Below are positions 34,904 to 43,672 of a DNA stretch of 64,000 nt, piece after piece. The stretch lies in assembly GCA_002748425.1 (NCBI GenBank), contig PDSJ01000023.1:1-64000 (forward strand), read 5' to 3'. Origin of the DNA: a candidate division KSB3 bacterium (GTDB lineage: Bacteria > Moduliflexota > Moduliflexia > Moduliflexales > Moduliflexaceae). Position numbers and translations under genes: made by a program. Numbering within the stretch: position 1 is the first letter of the stretch; each line of letters begins with the position of its first letter. The notes beneath the pieces were generated by a model. The model worked only from the letters and a program-made list of their open reading frames with translations, did no database searches and was not told where the DNA came from.

Positions 34904-35953
34904 CTACCCTAAATATTCAAACAGGACAGTATCAAGATTGAATTCCTGGATCTGCTCTTCATAGATCATCTTGACTTGTCCGAGCCCGATGCGGATCGAT
35001 TCTTTCAATTTGCTTTCATTCTTTGGTGTGGAGACAAAACTCACAGATTGATCGAAGACATCGCTCATTCCAAAGACGAAATCTTCGATGCTCACGCGTT
35101 CATTTAACACAAAACCCGTACCGCTGCTGATATTTTTTCCAAGCGCATTGAGGAAGGGATAGTCTGACGACTTCTGTTTCACGGCCTGCAAGAAGGCCTT
35201 GCGGAATGTGTTTTTCCCCAGCATCTTTTGCAGAGATTGATCGACGCTGTGGACCATTTTCTCGAAAATTTCAAGGAGCTCGCCTGGATCCTCAACGAAT
35301 TCCGCAGCTTCTTCCGACGCCTCTCCACGAAGGCCGAGGTCGTCGCGGCGATTCACGTCTTTGTTCTCCGCTCGAAAGACATTCATGATATAGCCGACTT
35401 CGTTTGCAACCTCCAGGATTTTTGCCAGCCCTTTTTTGCCCGAAAAAGTGGTGCCATCGCCACTGCTGAATAAACTTTCGATTAATTTTCCATCTTCCAG
35501 AAAGATAAAGGCTTCGCCGGCACCGTCGTTCATTTCAATTTCAACATGTCCGGTGATTTGCTTGGTTTTCAACGTCACCAGCAGATTTTTGATTTGTGTA
35601 AAATCGGACAGCAGATCTTTATAGACCACTTTACTGTGGATCGCCCGGAGTACCATATTAATGACATTCGACGGCAGTTCCTGAATGTTGAGCAGGCCGT
35701 TTCCTTCTTTGGTTTTGGCGATGACGTTTGTCATCGCCTCTGCCCCTTCGACGCGCGGGCGGCCGTCACTGTAATTTTCGACGCTTTCCACGGCAAGACC
35801 GTCTTCATAGATAACCAGGCCGTCATAGTCTTCCGAGGATATTCTGACATAGCCGGTAAACTGAGCGTTTTTCATCTCCTGCAAGACGCCGTCAATATTG
35901 ACAAATGCTGTCTTTAAATCCCCAATCACTGTTTTTCCCTGCGGATATAACAT
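34904..35953 (-). CDS. Unknown protein with a duplicated DUF4388-like module
   Basis: 349 residues, no membrane helix. Residues about 12-95 and 113-200 look like two copies of one module: DLKTAFVNIDGVLQEMKN...FTGYV and LVIYEDGLAVES against DLLSDFTQIKNLLVTLKT...ITGHV and FIFLEDGKLIES. The pattern of a helix, a Gly-containing strand and E/Y-D-G strand resembles DUF4388 (PATAN-like) modules, also present in the response regulator encoded just upstream. The C-terminal third is helical and acidic. It probably takes part in the same signalling system. I do not recognise it as a named family. Confidence 0.6.
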   Translation of the reverse strand: MLYPQGKTVIGDLKTAFVNIDGVLQEMKNAQFTGYVRISSEDYDGLVIYEDGLAVESVENYSDGRPRVEGAEAMTNVIAKTKEGNGLLNIQELPSNVINMVLRAIHSKVVYKDLLSDFTQIKNLLVTLKTKQITGHVEIEMNDGAGEAFIFLEDGKLIESLFSSGDGTTFSGKKGLAKILEVANEVGYIMNVFRAENKDVNRRDDLGLRGEASEEAAEFVEDPGELLEIFEKMVHSVDQSLQKMLGKNTFRKAFLQAVKQKSSDYPFLNALGKNISSGTGFVLNERVSIEDFVFGMSDVFDQSVSFVSTPKNESKLKESIRIGLGQVKMIYEEQIQEFNLDTVLFEYLG

Positions 35954-36029
35954 ACGTGTTCCTCCTCTCGGTGTTGATAACGATTATCCAGGCATGTACA
36001 CCGGCCTCAGTGCTTCTTCTGAAGACCAA

Positions 36030-37040
36030 TCAACCGAACAGATCCTCTGCGAGCTGGTCAAAATCGATCGAGTCCTGCTGTTTTTCTGTATCGTTACGAT
36101 TTTTAATCCCAATAATATTTCCGGAATGCAATTTCACAAGAATTTGTAAGGTCTTCAGATCCCCCAGCTTACTGTGATCGATAATTTCCATCAGTGTTTT
36201 ATACTGGTTGACATAATTCAAGACCTGCAACTCCTCCGGGCCCAGGTCTCCTTCTGTTAACGACAAAGCTTCCAGAGTGCTGTTGGCGTCAGGAAAATAA
36301 TCGAGCAGACGGGTAAATTCATCCAGCCGTCGCATACCCTCCATTAAGATGCTCTCGGCGGATTTCTGCACGTTCAGCCTGTCTGATTTTACGCCGGAAT
36401 CGAATTTAAACTGTCCGTGTTTCCACGAGAGAAGCCGATAGACCCCTTCAACGCCCTTCTGACGATCCACATCAGCATAATCTATGATCCCCTCTGTGAA
36501 GTAGACTTCCCCTCGCCGGCTTCCATTAAGCACTATCAGGCGCCCGACTTTGCGCGTAAGAGCGATTGTTTGCACGACCTCGCCGATGCTCATTTTCTCC
36601 AAATCCCCGGCAAATGCCGCTTCCGTTTCAGGCATGACCACCTCCTGCGGGCGCGAGGGGCGAACGCGTCTGATGCGCATCATAAGGGTTTTGATGCGGG
36701 CGACAACTTCAACGACATGAAAGGGTTTGCTGATATAATCGTCGGCCCCCAGATTTAAGCCTTGGACTCTGTCAGACACATCTTTTTTGGCTGTAAGAAA
36801 GATGAAAGGGATTGCAGCGGTTTTCGAGTCGGAGCGCAGTTGCCGGCAAAAATCATAGCCGTTCATATCGGGCATCATCACGTCGGAAATAATTAAGTCA
36901 GGTTCTTTATCTCTGACTTTCTCCAGGCCCTGTACTCCGTTATTGGCAATAAAAATTTCGTAGCCCTCATCTTCCAGAGCGACCGTTAAAAGTTCGATCA
37001 TGCCGGGCTCATCTTCAACAATCAGAATACGATAACTCAT
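36030..37040 (-). CDS. Response regulator with DUF4388 output domain
   Basis: 336 residues. Residues 1-120 are a receiver domain (IVEDE, phosphoacceptor D53 in LIISDVMMPD, Lys in YISKPF). After a basic linker, residues from about 140 form a DUF4388 domain: FAGDLEKMSIGEVVQTIA, GRLIVLNGSRRGEVYF, and LLSWKHGQFKF. No DNA-binding domain is present, so the output is likely protein-protein. It lies 76 bases upstream of the duplicated-module protein; the two are probably co-transcribed. Confidence 0.88.
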   Translation of the reverse strand: MSYRILIVEDEPGMIELLTVALEDEGYEIFIANNGVQGLEKVRDKEPDLIISDVMMPDMNGYDFCRQLRSDSKTAAIPFIFLTAKKDVSDRVQGLNLGADDYISKPFHVVEVVARIKTLMMRIRRVRPSRPQEVVMPETEAAFAGDLEKMSIGEVVQTIALTRKVGRLIVLNGSRRGEVYFTEGIIDYADVDRQKGVEGVYRLLSWKHGQFKFDSGVKSDRLNVQKSAESILMEGMRRLDEFTRLLDYFPDANSTLEALSLTEGDLGPEELQVLNYVNQYKTLMEIIDHSKLGDLKTLQILVKLHSGNIIGIKNRNDTEKQQDSIDFDQLAEDLFG

Positions 37041-37312
37041 TGAGTATACCTCACAGGCTCCTATGCAGAATATATAGTCCCAAACAAAAATTTTTGCACG
37101 ATCGTTGCTGTTGAGTCAAGAAAAAAAGATCACATCTTGACAGATGGCATGCTTTCCATGAATTCATCAATCCCAAAATGCGCTAATGAGCTGTTGCGGA
37201 TTGTGTTGATACAAATCATATCAGCCCGAAACAGAGTCGTGTTTCATCGATTCTCACGCTGTTGCTGTTGCGACTGCCTGACGTGATCATTCATACAGCT
37301 GTTTTTTTCAGC

Positions 37313-38299
37313 TTAGGTCTCCCGGATAAAATCTCGGTGGGCGTAGCCTGTTGTGCCGTCCGGCAGAAGCACTTTATACCAGGTTCCCGATTGGTCCAAG
37401 AGCAGCAAGCGTCCGCCTTTTTCGACTTTTGTCACGATCCGGGTGTTGGTGCCTTGTCCGCTTCTGATGTTCAAACGAGTGCGTTCGGTGTCGACCGTGC
37501 CGATACCGATCACCGACGGGACTCCGAGAATCGATGCTGCGCCAGACCGATCGCCGCTTTCGAGAAAGCTGAGCGCCAATGTATAGGCCAGCGGGCGGAA
37601 CCCCGGAAGGTCGCTCGCCGCAGTGGAAAATTCTTTAAACGCTGTGCCGATCGCGTCGTTATTGACCATCGCGCTGCCTTTGTCTGCAAGTGTGCCGAGG
37701 TGCTCCAGCGCTTTAGCGCGATAGGGGCTTTGGGGATAAGCCGTGAAATAGTCGGTATAGAGCTGGAGGGCATAGTCCAGACGAAAGGTTTTCGTACTCT
37801 GCTTTCCGTGAACGTGCAGACGTATGAGTTGAAACGCGGCATCATCAACCAGATTGCTCGAAGGATGTTTTTCGATCAGGGTTTTAAAATCGTTACCTTT
37901 ATACAAATACCGATCGAGACCTTCGACATACGAAAAAGCGTCTTGATGATCTTTCATATATTCAATCCAGGCGTTGTAACGCGTCTTTTTCCCTTCTGAA
38001 AGTCCGTTTTCGCGTGCTTTCAGGGTCTTGGGGCCTATCGCTTGTCCACTGATGGTATATTTGATGGCTCCTGAATAGTACAGGGCCGGCGGCACAAGTT
38101 CCGAATCTGGATGCTGGGACACAAGCGTATCATAGCGTTCTACAGCGTCCAAAAGCCGGCCGTCCTTGCGAAGTTGTTCGGCATTCGAGAATTGCTCGGC
38201 AGGAGGAATCTTTTTGGAGAAGTATCGGCAGCCCGTGAACTGGACGCTGACGATCAGGCAGAGCATCAGGTAGCAGCTTTTGTGTAAAAAGCGTTTCAT
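37313..38299 (-). CDS. TPR lipoprotein with C-terminal SH3 domain
   Basis: 328 residues. A lipoprotein signal ends in VQFTGC, so the mature N-terminus is a lipidated Cys. Helical repeats of the BamD/YbgF type follow (AEQLRKDGRLLDAVERYDTL, ALQLYTDYFTAYPQSPYRAKALEHL). The last 60 residues form a bacterial SH3 domain (TRLNIRSGQGTNTRIVTKV and GTTGYAHRDFI), which binds peptidoglycan or peptides. Likely an envelope assembly or anchoring factor in the outer membrane. Confidence 0.82.
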   Translation of the reverse strand: MKRFLHKSCYLMLCLIVSVQFTGCRYFSKKIPPAEQFSNAEQLRKDGRLLDAVERYDTLVSQHPDSELVPPALYYSGAIKYTISGQAIGPKTLKARENGLSEGKKTRYNAWIEYMKDHQDAFSYVEGLDRYLYKGNDFKTLIEKHPSSNLVDDAAFQLIRLHVHGKQSTKTFRLDYALQLYTDYFTAYPQSPYRAKALEHLGTLADKGSAMVNNDAIGTAFKEFSTAASDLPGFRPLAYTLALSFLESGDRSGAASILGVPSVIGIGTVDTERTRLNIRSGQGTNTRIVTKVEKGGRLLLLDQSGTWYKVLLPDGTTGYAHRDFIRET

Positions 38300-38309
38300 T
38301 GTGTATCAG

Positions 38310-38363
38310 CCCTGATTCGGTATGGAGCTGCGCTGTTGGTCGCGGCTTCATACCGAATCAGGG
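38310..38363. repeat. Perfect 15-bp inverted repeat between CPBP protease and lipoprotein genes
   Basis: Arms CCCTGATTCGGTATG (38310-38324) and CATACCGAATCAGGG (38349-38363) are perfectly complementary; the inner bases continue pairing with wobble, giving a hairpin of more than 20 bp with a small loop. It lies 10 bases upstream of the lipoprotein start. No U-run follows. An mRNA-structured leader or a terminator aided by Rho are possible. Confidence 0.7.
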
Positions 38364-38428
38364 GGTGTAGCGATTGCCGGCTGAACGCACAGATTCAAGC
38401 GGCTGATTTCGATCGTTCGCCCCTGACA

Positions 38429-39025
38429 TCACAGAGGCGTCTGGTCTGAAACGACGGATTTTTTCGCATGTGTCAGAGTATGTCGATAGTAGAGTAACGC
38501 AGCAAGATTATTGACCATGTGTGCAAGCGTTGGAGTCCAAAGATTGCCGCTCCAGAGATAGGTGATCCCGAAAAAAAGCCCGACAATGGCGGCATAGACG
38601 CCGTATGCAATCGCTGCTTTACTCCAGACATGCGCAGCCCCAAAGAGAATCGATGCAAAGCAGAGACCGATTTCCGCCTGTAACACCCCCCGAAACAGCA
38701 GTTCTTCGGCCAGCCCGGAAAGCAATGCGACAGCCGCAATTGCCGTCAGGTTGAATTGCTTGAACAGAGGAGAAATTTCACATTCTATCAGACCTTGTAC
38801 GGTCCGAAAAAATTTGAAAGAGCGCGAGCCGTATTCCACCAGTACATAATTCGTTCCCAGAAGAAAGAGGCCGATACAAAGACCGGCCAAACTGTGCCCA
38901 AGGGTCATGGAAAATGCTCCGCTCAGAGACAGCTTTCGTAACCACGCCCAGACAAAGGCCACAATGAGTAAGACTCCTTCCAGGAAGAGTACCCGAATCA
39001 CTAGGTGGCGGGAAGTATTCCGCAT
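38429..39025 (-). CDS. CPBP-family intramembrane metalloprotease
   Basis: 198 residues, five or six membrane helices. Motif 1 is EELLFRGVLQ, motif 2 FGAAHVWSK and motif 3 HMVNNLAALL, which hold the Glu and His zinc ligands of the CPBP (CAAX protease, Abi) family. Members process prenylated or peptide substrates, or confer bacteriocin or phage resistance. No prenylated target or bacteriocin gene is next to it. Confidence 0.87.
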   Translation of the reverse strand: MRNTSRHLVIRVLFLEGVLLIVAFVWAWLRKLSLSGAFSMTLGHSLAGLCIGLFLLGTNYVLVEYGSRSFKFFRTVQGLIECEISPLFKQFNLTAIAAVALLSGLAEELLFRGVLQAEIGLCFASILFGAAHVWSKAAIAYGVYAAIVGLFFGITYLWSGNLWTPTLAHMVNNLAALLYYRHTLTHAKKSVVSDQTPL

Positions 39026-39610
39026 AAAAATCGCTTTATAGGGTTTATATCTGAATGAATCATTGAGACCATACTCTGCCGGAGTGAAAGATTTTTGTCA
39101 AGTTATGAAATGGAAAAAGCTGTGTCGCAAGCATCGAACAAGTGCACATAAGGAATCTTTGCATCGACATCGTTTCACGGATAACACAGCAGCAGACAGG
39201 ATTTTTTCGCGGACTGTCTGAATCGTCGTCTGCAGCATAGCAGTCCTGACACCACGCCCCGACATTGCCGGGCATAGTGGGGAGAGATCGTTATTCATGA
39301 ATGTGTTCCAATGGCGTTATGGTACGTCGGTCTTAGTCATCCAGAAGCCGCCGACCTCAAGCATCTTCTGATAGCGTTCAGACAAAATCGCGCACTTTTA
39401 ATTGTCAGAGAGAGGAGAAAGGACCGACGTAACATGTTGTCAATCAAAAATCTGGATCGGAAAAAATATGCCGGAGGGACATAACTTTTTTCCCTTGACG
39501 CATTTGGCGCTTTGTATTTTCTATGGTAAGCGTAAACGATTAAGAACAATCGCTGCCAATGACGGCGTAGAGGGGATGAGCGTTTTGTTGTTGCGTATGT
39601 GAGGAGAGAG
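39026..39610. other. Intergenic region upstream of hisH
   Basis: 585 bases with no convincing gene. Divergent transcription leaves from both ends. TTGACG (39495-39500) and a weak -10 near 39518-39523 form a plausible promoter for hisH. Just downstream lies GTAAACGATTA (39532-39542), the same 11 bases as the core of the LacI-type operator at 21976-21986. Confidence 0.5.
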
Positions 39611-40210
39611 ATGATTGGAATTATTGACTATGGAGCGGGCAATCTGCTGTCGGTCAAAAAGGCATTCGATTTTCTGAAGGTCGAAAGTGTTACGATCAGC
39701 TCCGCGGATGAGTTCACCCGCATTGAAAAAATGGTGCTGCCAGGCGTGGGGGCCTTCAATGCTTCGATGCTTGCGCTGAAGGCTCGGGGCCTGCACAATC
39801 TGGTTGTGGAGTGGATTCAGGCAGATAAGCCTTTTTTGGGTATTTGTGTGGGCCTGCAGATGCTGTTTGAGGAAAGCGATGAATTCGGTACGTCGGCAGG
39901 GCTTGGTCTGCTGCCGGGACGCGTCCCGAAGTTCAGGCAGGGCAAGGTGCCGCAAATCGGGTGGAATCAGGTGAAGCAATCGCAGGAATCACCTCTGTGG
40001 GAAGGTATTGCGGACGATGCGTTTTTTTATTTTGTACATAGCTATTACATCGATACTCCCGATCCGAGTATCACGATCGGTCAAACAGAGTATTATATTA
40101 CATACACATCGGCCGTGAATAACGGCCGTTGCTATGCCGTGCAGTTCCACCCTGAAAAAAGCGGGGCGCTCGGAATGAAACTATTAGACAACTGGGTGAA
40201 CTTATCTTAG
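39611..40210 (+). CDS. hisH: Imidazole glycerol phosphate synthase, glutaminase subunit
   Basis: 199 residues from MIGIIDYGAGNLLSV, preceded by AGGAGAG. The catalytic triad is visible: Cys in FLGICVGLQMLF, His and Glu in AVQFHPEKSG. HisH makes ammonia from glutamine and channels it into HisF, which forms imidazole glycerol phosphate and AICAR in histidine synthesis. It begins a small his cluster (hisH, hisF, hisA-IE); hisGDCB are elsewhere. A terminator-like hairpin separates it from hisF. Confidence 0.96.
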   Translation: MIGIIDYGAGNLLSVKKAFDFLKVESVTISSADEFTRIEKMVLPGVGAFNASMLALKARGLHNLVVEWIQADKPFLGICVGLQMLFEESDEFGTSAGLGLLPGRVPKFRQGKVPQIGWNQVKQSQESPLWEGIADDAFFYFVHSYYIDTPDPSITIGQTEYYITYTSAVNNGRCYAVQFHPEKSGALGMKLLDNWVNLS

Positions 40211-40216
40211 CTCATG

Positions 40217-40264
40217 AAAGCTGCTGGTTCCCTGCTTTTCCCCAGCGGGAAAACAGGAGCTTTT
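40217..40264 (+). terminator. Terminator-like hairpin between hisH and hisF
   Basis: CCTG-C-TTTTCCC (40231-40242) pairs with GGGAAAACAGG (40247-40257) around the loop CAGC, with one bulged C; AAAGCT and AGCTTT extend the stem after an internal loop. Four T follow (40261-40264). Partial termination here would set the HisH to HisF ratio. Confidence 0.5.
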
Positions 40265-40309
40265 CAACAGAAGGCCACTTCTTATGTGTAGGGTAAGTTG
40301 AGAAACGCT

Positions 40310-41065
40310 ATGCTCGCAAAACGAGTTATACCATGTTTGGATGTTGATGACGGGCGTGTGGTTAAAGGCGTTAACTTTCAGGAGATTCGGGATGCCGGCG
40401 ATCCGGTAGAGTTCGCCCGCTTTTATAACGAACAGGGGGCCGATGAACTGGTCTTTCTTGACATCGGCGCCTCGTACAAGAGCCGTGAAATTTTAATCGA
40501 TGTCGTGCGGCAGGTTTCGAACGAAGTCTTTATCCCCTTAACGGTCGGCGGCGGCATTCGCAGCACCGAAGACATGCGTAAGCTGCTGCTGGCAGGCGCA
40601 GATAAGGTCGCGATGTGTACATCGGCGATCGAAAACCCGAAGCTGCTGTCTGAAGGAGCTGAAATCTTCGGTTCACAATGTATTGTGCTGTCGATCGATG
40701 CCAAAAAAGTCGGCGATACCTGGCAGGCTTACACTCACGGTGCTCGTCACGATTCAGGCATCGACGTCCTTGAATGGGCGGAAAGAGGTGAGCAATTGGG
40801 TTGCGGCGAGATCCTGCTGAACTCAATTGATATGGATGGGACCCGGCAGGGCTACGATCTGGAGTTGAACGCCATGGTATCGGGACATGCCGGGATTCCG
40901 GTGATTGCATCGGGGGGCGCCGGCAATATTCAGCACATGGTGGACGCCATCACGCTCGGCAAAGCGGATGCAGTGCTGCTGGCCTCACTGGTTCATTTCG
41001 GGGAGTATGGCATCCCGGAGATTAAAAAGTATATGCGCGATAAAGGAGTTGTTGTGCGATGGTAG
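40310..41065 (+). CDS. hisF: Imidazole glycerol phosphate synthase, cyclase subunit
   Basis: 251 residues from MLAKRVIPCLDVDDGRVVKG. The catalytic Asp residues are in CLDVDDG and ILLNSIDMDGT; phosphate loops are TVGGGIRS and ASGGAG. A TIM barrel that closes the imidazole ring with ammonia from HisH. Its end overlaps the next gene by seven bases. Confidence 0.97.
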   Translation: MLAKRVIPCLDVDDGRVVKGVNFQEIRDAGDPVEFARFYNEQGADELVFLDIGASYKSREILIDVVRQVSNEVFIPLTVGGGIRSTEDMRKLLLAGADKVAMCTSAIENPKLLSEGAEIFGSQCIVLSIDAKKVGDTWQAYTHGARHDSGIDVLEWAERGEQLGCGEILLNSIDMDGTRQGYDLELNAMVSGHAGIPVIASGGAGNIQHMVDAITLGKADAVLLASLVHFGEYGIPEIKKYMRDKGVVVRW

Positions 41066-42294
41066 TTGCGTCGATTGATATTATGCAGGGGAAGGTGGTG
41101 CAGCTCAGGCAGGGCAGCGAAAAGGTGCTGGAGCGGAACGATGCAGCGGCCCTCGTCGAAACTTTCGATCGCTACGGTGAGATTGCGCTTATCGATCTGG
41201 ATGCGGCAATGGCACAGGGAGAAAACCTTCAGATGATGAAGGACTTGCTGCCCTGCGGCGAATTCCGGGTCGGCGGCGGTATCCGTACAGTGGAACGGGC
41301 CAGGGAACTGATCGCACTGGGAGCCAGAAAGGTGATTATCGGTTCGCAGGCCTTTGAAAACAACAGGATCAATGGGACATTTCTGGCAGAATTGGTGGAT
41401 GCAATCGGACGTCACCGGGTTATTGTGGCAGTGGATGCGCTGAACCGTAAGATCGTGACGCGAGGCTGGAAACATCAGACCGAGATGTCGTTGTTCAGGG
41501 CGGTCGAGCAACTGGAGCCGTATGCCTCGGAATTCCTGTTTACCTGTGTTGAGCGCGAAGGCACAATGAAAGGGGCTGATTTCGAACAGATTACGGAATT
41601 GAAAAACTCCACTAGCCGTCATATTACCGTGGCCGGGGGCGTTGCAAGCGTGGAAGAAGTCATTGAAATTGCGAAAATCGGATGCGACGTGCAGCTTGGT
41701 ATGGCCCTGTATACGGGGAAGATCGACTTGGCAGAGTCTTTTGTGGAGAGCCTGGACTGGAGTAAGGCCGAATTGATGCCGACGGTGATGCAGGACGAAA
41801 ACGGTCAGGTGCTGAAGTTGGCCTACAGTACGAAAGAGGCGTTGAGAAAAGCACTTGATACGGACAATATGGATTATTACTCGCGTTCCCGACGATGGTC
41901 TTGGACTGGAGGCGAGCGTCCCAACTCTTCTCAGACCTTGATTCGCCTGCGTGCCGATTGCGACCGCGATGCGGTCCTGGCAACTGTCAAACAAAGCGCT
42001 GCCGTCTGCCGTAATGAGACCTGTTCCTGTTTCAGCGATCGCAGATTTAGCTTGCAGAAACTCCATGAGATGCTCTCAGAGCCGTTTGAGGTGCAAGATG
42101 CCGCATCTTTGAGTCTTGGAACGATCAAGGCCAACGTCCTGCAAAAAGCTGCTGATGTCGTGAAGGCTGAGACCAACGATGAGATTGTCCGGGAAGCTGC
42201 TGATGTCGTGTACATGCTAAGTGCACTGCTGGCAAAAAAGACCATCTCGATTGATGAGGTCTTTGCCGAACTCACCCGGCGGAAGAGACTGTAG
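41059..42294 (+). CDS. hisA: HisA-HisI-HisE fusion protein (ProFAR isomerase / PR-AMP cyclohydrolase / PR-ATP pyrophosphohydrolase)
   Basis: 411 residues holding three histidine enzymes. HisA occupies 1 to about 228 (catalytic Asp 7 in ASIDIMQG and Asp in VAVDALN; FRVGGGIRTV phosphate loop). HisI occupies about 229-326: YYSRSRRWSWTGGERPNS, RADCDRDAVL and AAVCRNETCSCF; zinc cysteines are kept, but LWxKGETSG and CHTG are altered. HisE occupies about 327-411 with EAADVVYMLSALL; the first acidic pair of the usual EEAxE helix reads QKAAD, so its magnesium site may be impaired. It catalyses steps 2, 3 and 4 in one chain, if all domains work. Overlaps hisF, so translation is coupled. Confidence 0.88.
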   Translation: MVVASIDIMQGKVVQLRQGSEKVLERNDAAALVETFDRYGEIALIDLDAAMAQGENLQMMKDLLPCGEFRVGGGIRTVERARELIALGARKVIIGSQAFENNRINGTFLAELVDAIGRHRVIVAVDALNRKIVTRGWKHQTEMSLFRAVEQLEPYASEFLFTCVEREGTMKGADFEQITELKNSTSRHITVAGGVASVEEVIEIAKIGCDVQLGMALYTGKIDLAESFVESLDWSKAELMPTVMQDENGQVLKLAYSTKEALRKALDTDNMDYYSRSRRWSWTGGERPNSSQTLIRLRADCDRDAVLATVKQSAAVCRNETCSCFSDRRFSLQKLHEMLSEPFEVQDAASLSLGTIKANVLQKAADVVKAETNDEIVREAADVVYMLSALLAKKTISIDEVFAELTRRKRL

Positions 42295-42357
42295 ATACTG
42301 TTCGACACAAAGAAACGCAACACGCCGGAAAGCAGATTGCACTGTTGTCTGCTCCGT

Positions 42358-42558
42358 ATGGACTTTGTGAGGGAATACCTCGCCAGTGGACATGTGGATG
42401 ACAGTGAAATGGATCCACCGGTCGAGGCGATTGGAAATTTGAGCCGTTTTGACTATTCGATGGATCAGATTTATACAGAGGTGTTTTTTTCTGATGGCGA
42501 CGATATAAAGAATTTGTACTTGATCAGGTACGAGCATTGCACAGCGTGTATCCATTAA
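42358..42558 (+). CDS. Possible small protein between hisA-IE and the GT9 gene
   Basis: A 66-residue acidic frame (MDFVREYLASGHVDDSEMD at its start) overlapping the start of the next gene by about 20 bases. It has no signal peptide, no family resemblance and no clear ribosome site. It fills a 240-base gap and has a balanced amino-acid content, so it may be real, but it could equally be chance. Confidence 0.25.
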   Translation: MDFVREYLASGHVDDSEMDPPVEAIGNLSRFDYSMDQIYTEVFFSDGDDIKNLYLIRYEHCTACIH

Positions 42559-43574
42559 CGGCTGAACGTATTCTGGTGATTCAGCTTCGGCAGGTGGGTG
42601 ATGTACTGTTGACAACCCCAGCGGTCAAGGTGTTGCGGGAGGCCTGTCCCAACGCTCATCTCAGTTATCTGACCGAGGAAGGCCCGGCGAAACTGTTGCA
42701 AGGCAACCCGCATATTGACGAACTGTTGATTCGGGATCGTCATGGCGGTATCTTCCAGGATATTAAGCTGATTCGTCGCCTGCAAAAGGAAAAATTCGAT
42801 CTGCTTATCGATTTTTTCTGCAATCCCCGCAGCGGCTGGATAGCGCTGTTCAGTGGGGCCACAGATCGCATCGCCGCTTATCATGCCGGACGTTCGTGGT
42901 ATTATACGCAGACGCCGAACATTCCGAGCGGCATCGGCTATGCTCCTGAAGACAGGTTAGCCCTTTTGAGGGCTGTTGGTATAAAGGGCGAGCTGCATGC
43001 TCCGGTGCTTATGGTTCCTGAAAGTGCGCGGCGTTATATTGAGAATTTTATCACAAAAAAGGGTATTTTGAAAAAGAATCGTCGTGCCGGTGGGCCTCTG
43101 GTGACCATCGATCCGACAAGCCGGCGTCAGGCCAAACGGTGGATTCCGGAACGCTATGCTCGACTCGCCGACCTTCTGACAGAGAAACATGACGCCAGAG
43201 TCATGTTTCTCTGGGGACCCGGAGAAAAAGAGATGCTGCAAGAATTCCTGCAGTGCGGAACACATCAGCATCTGCTTGCTCCTCCGACGGACCTCATGCA
43301 ACTTGCGGCTCTGATCGAAGAAAGCGATCTGCATATTGGAAATTGTTCTGCGCCGCGTCATATTGCGGTCGCGGTCGGAACGCCCTCGTTGACAGTAATG
43401 GGGCCGACAAAACCGGAAAACTGGACCTATCCTGATTCGAAGCATCAGGTCGTGCAGGGAGATGTTCCGTGTCTGGGCTGCCAGAAAACTGTCTGCGGAT
43501 CCCATGACTGCATGAAGGTCTTGACTGTACAGACAGTCTTTGAGGCTGCAGAACCGCTTATCGGAAAAAAATGA
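42537..43574 (+). CDS. Heptosyltransferase-like glycosyltransferase (GT9), copy 2
   Basis: 345 residues. N-terminus ILVIQLRQVGDVLLTTPAV with the QVGD loop; DLHIGNCSAPRHIAVAVGTPSL and VMGPTKPENW correspond to the sugar-nucleotide site; Cys-rich end VPCLGCQKTVCGSHDC. Strongly diverged from the GT9 at 22 kb. It adds a sugar to LPS or a similar glycan. The start is a TTG at 42537 or a GTG at 42546; no ATG fits. The Asp usually found at GNDSG is replaced by GNCSA, which is worth noting. Confidence 0.85.
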   Translation: MHSVYPLTAERILVIQLRQVGDVLLTTPAVKVLREACPNAHLSYLTEEGPAKLLQGNPHIDELLIRDRHGGIFQDIKLIRRLQKEKFDLLIDFFCNPRSGWIALFSGATDRIAAYHAGRSWYYTQTPNIPSGIGYAPEDRLALLRAVGIKGELHAPVLMVPESARRYIENFITKKGILKKNRRAGGPLVTIDPTSRRQAKRWIPERYARLADLLTEKHDARVMFLWGPGEKEMLQEFLQCGTHQHLLAPPTDLMQLAALIEESDLHIGNCSAPRHIAVAVGTPSLTVMGPTKPENWTYPDSKHQVVQGDVPCLGCQKTVCGSHDCMKVLTVQTVFEAAEPLIGKK

Positions 43575-43672
43575 TCGTGGGGCAAATGCCAGACAGCGTG
43601 TTTTTCTTTCATAAATCAGCTCGGTGCTCGCAGGAGTGTTGATGACCATAGGAGTCAATCTTTTTTCCATGC

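Noticed and set aside
37262..37999. 245-residue plus-strand frame
   Set aside because: Antisense to the TPR-SH3 lipoprotein, whose lipobox and SH3 motifs are clear.
40993..42066. 357-residue minus-strand open frame
   Set aside because: It lies antisense to the hisA-hisI-hisE gene and has the composition of a shadow frame.
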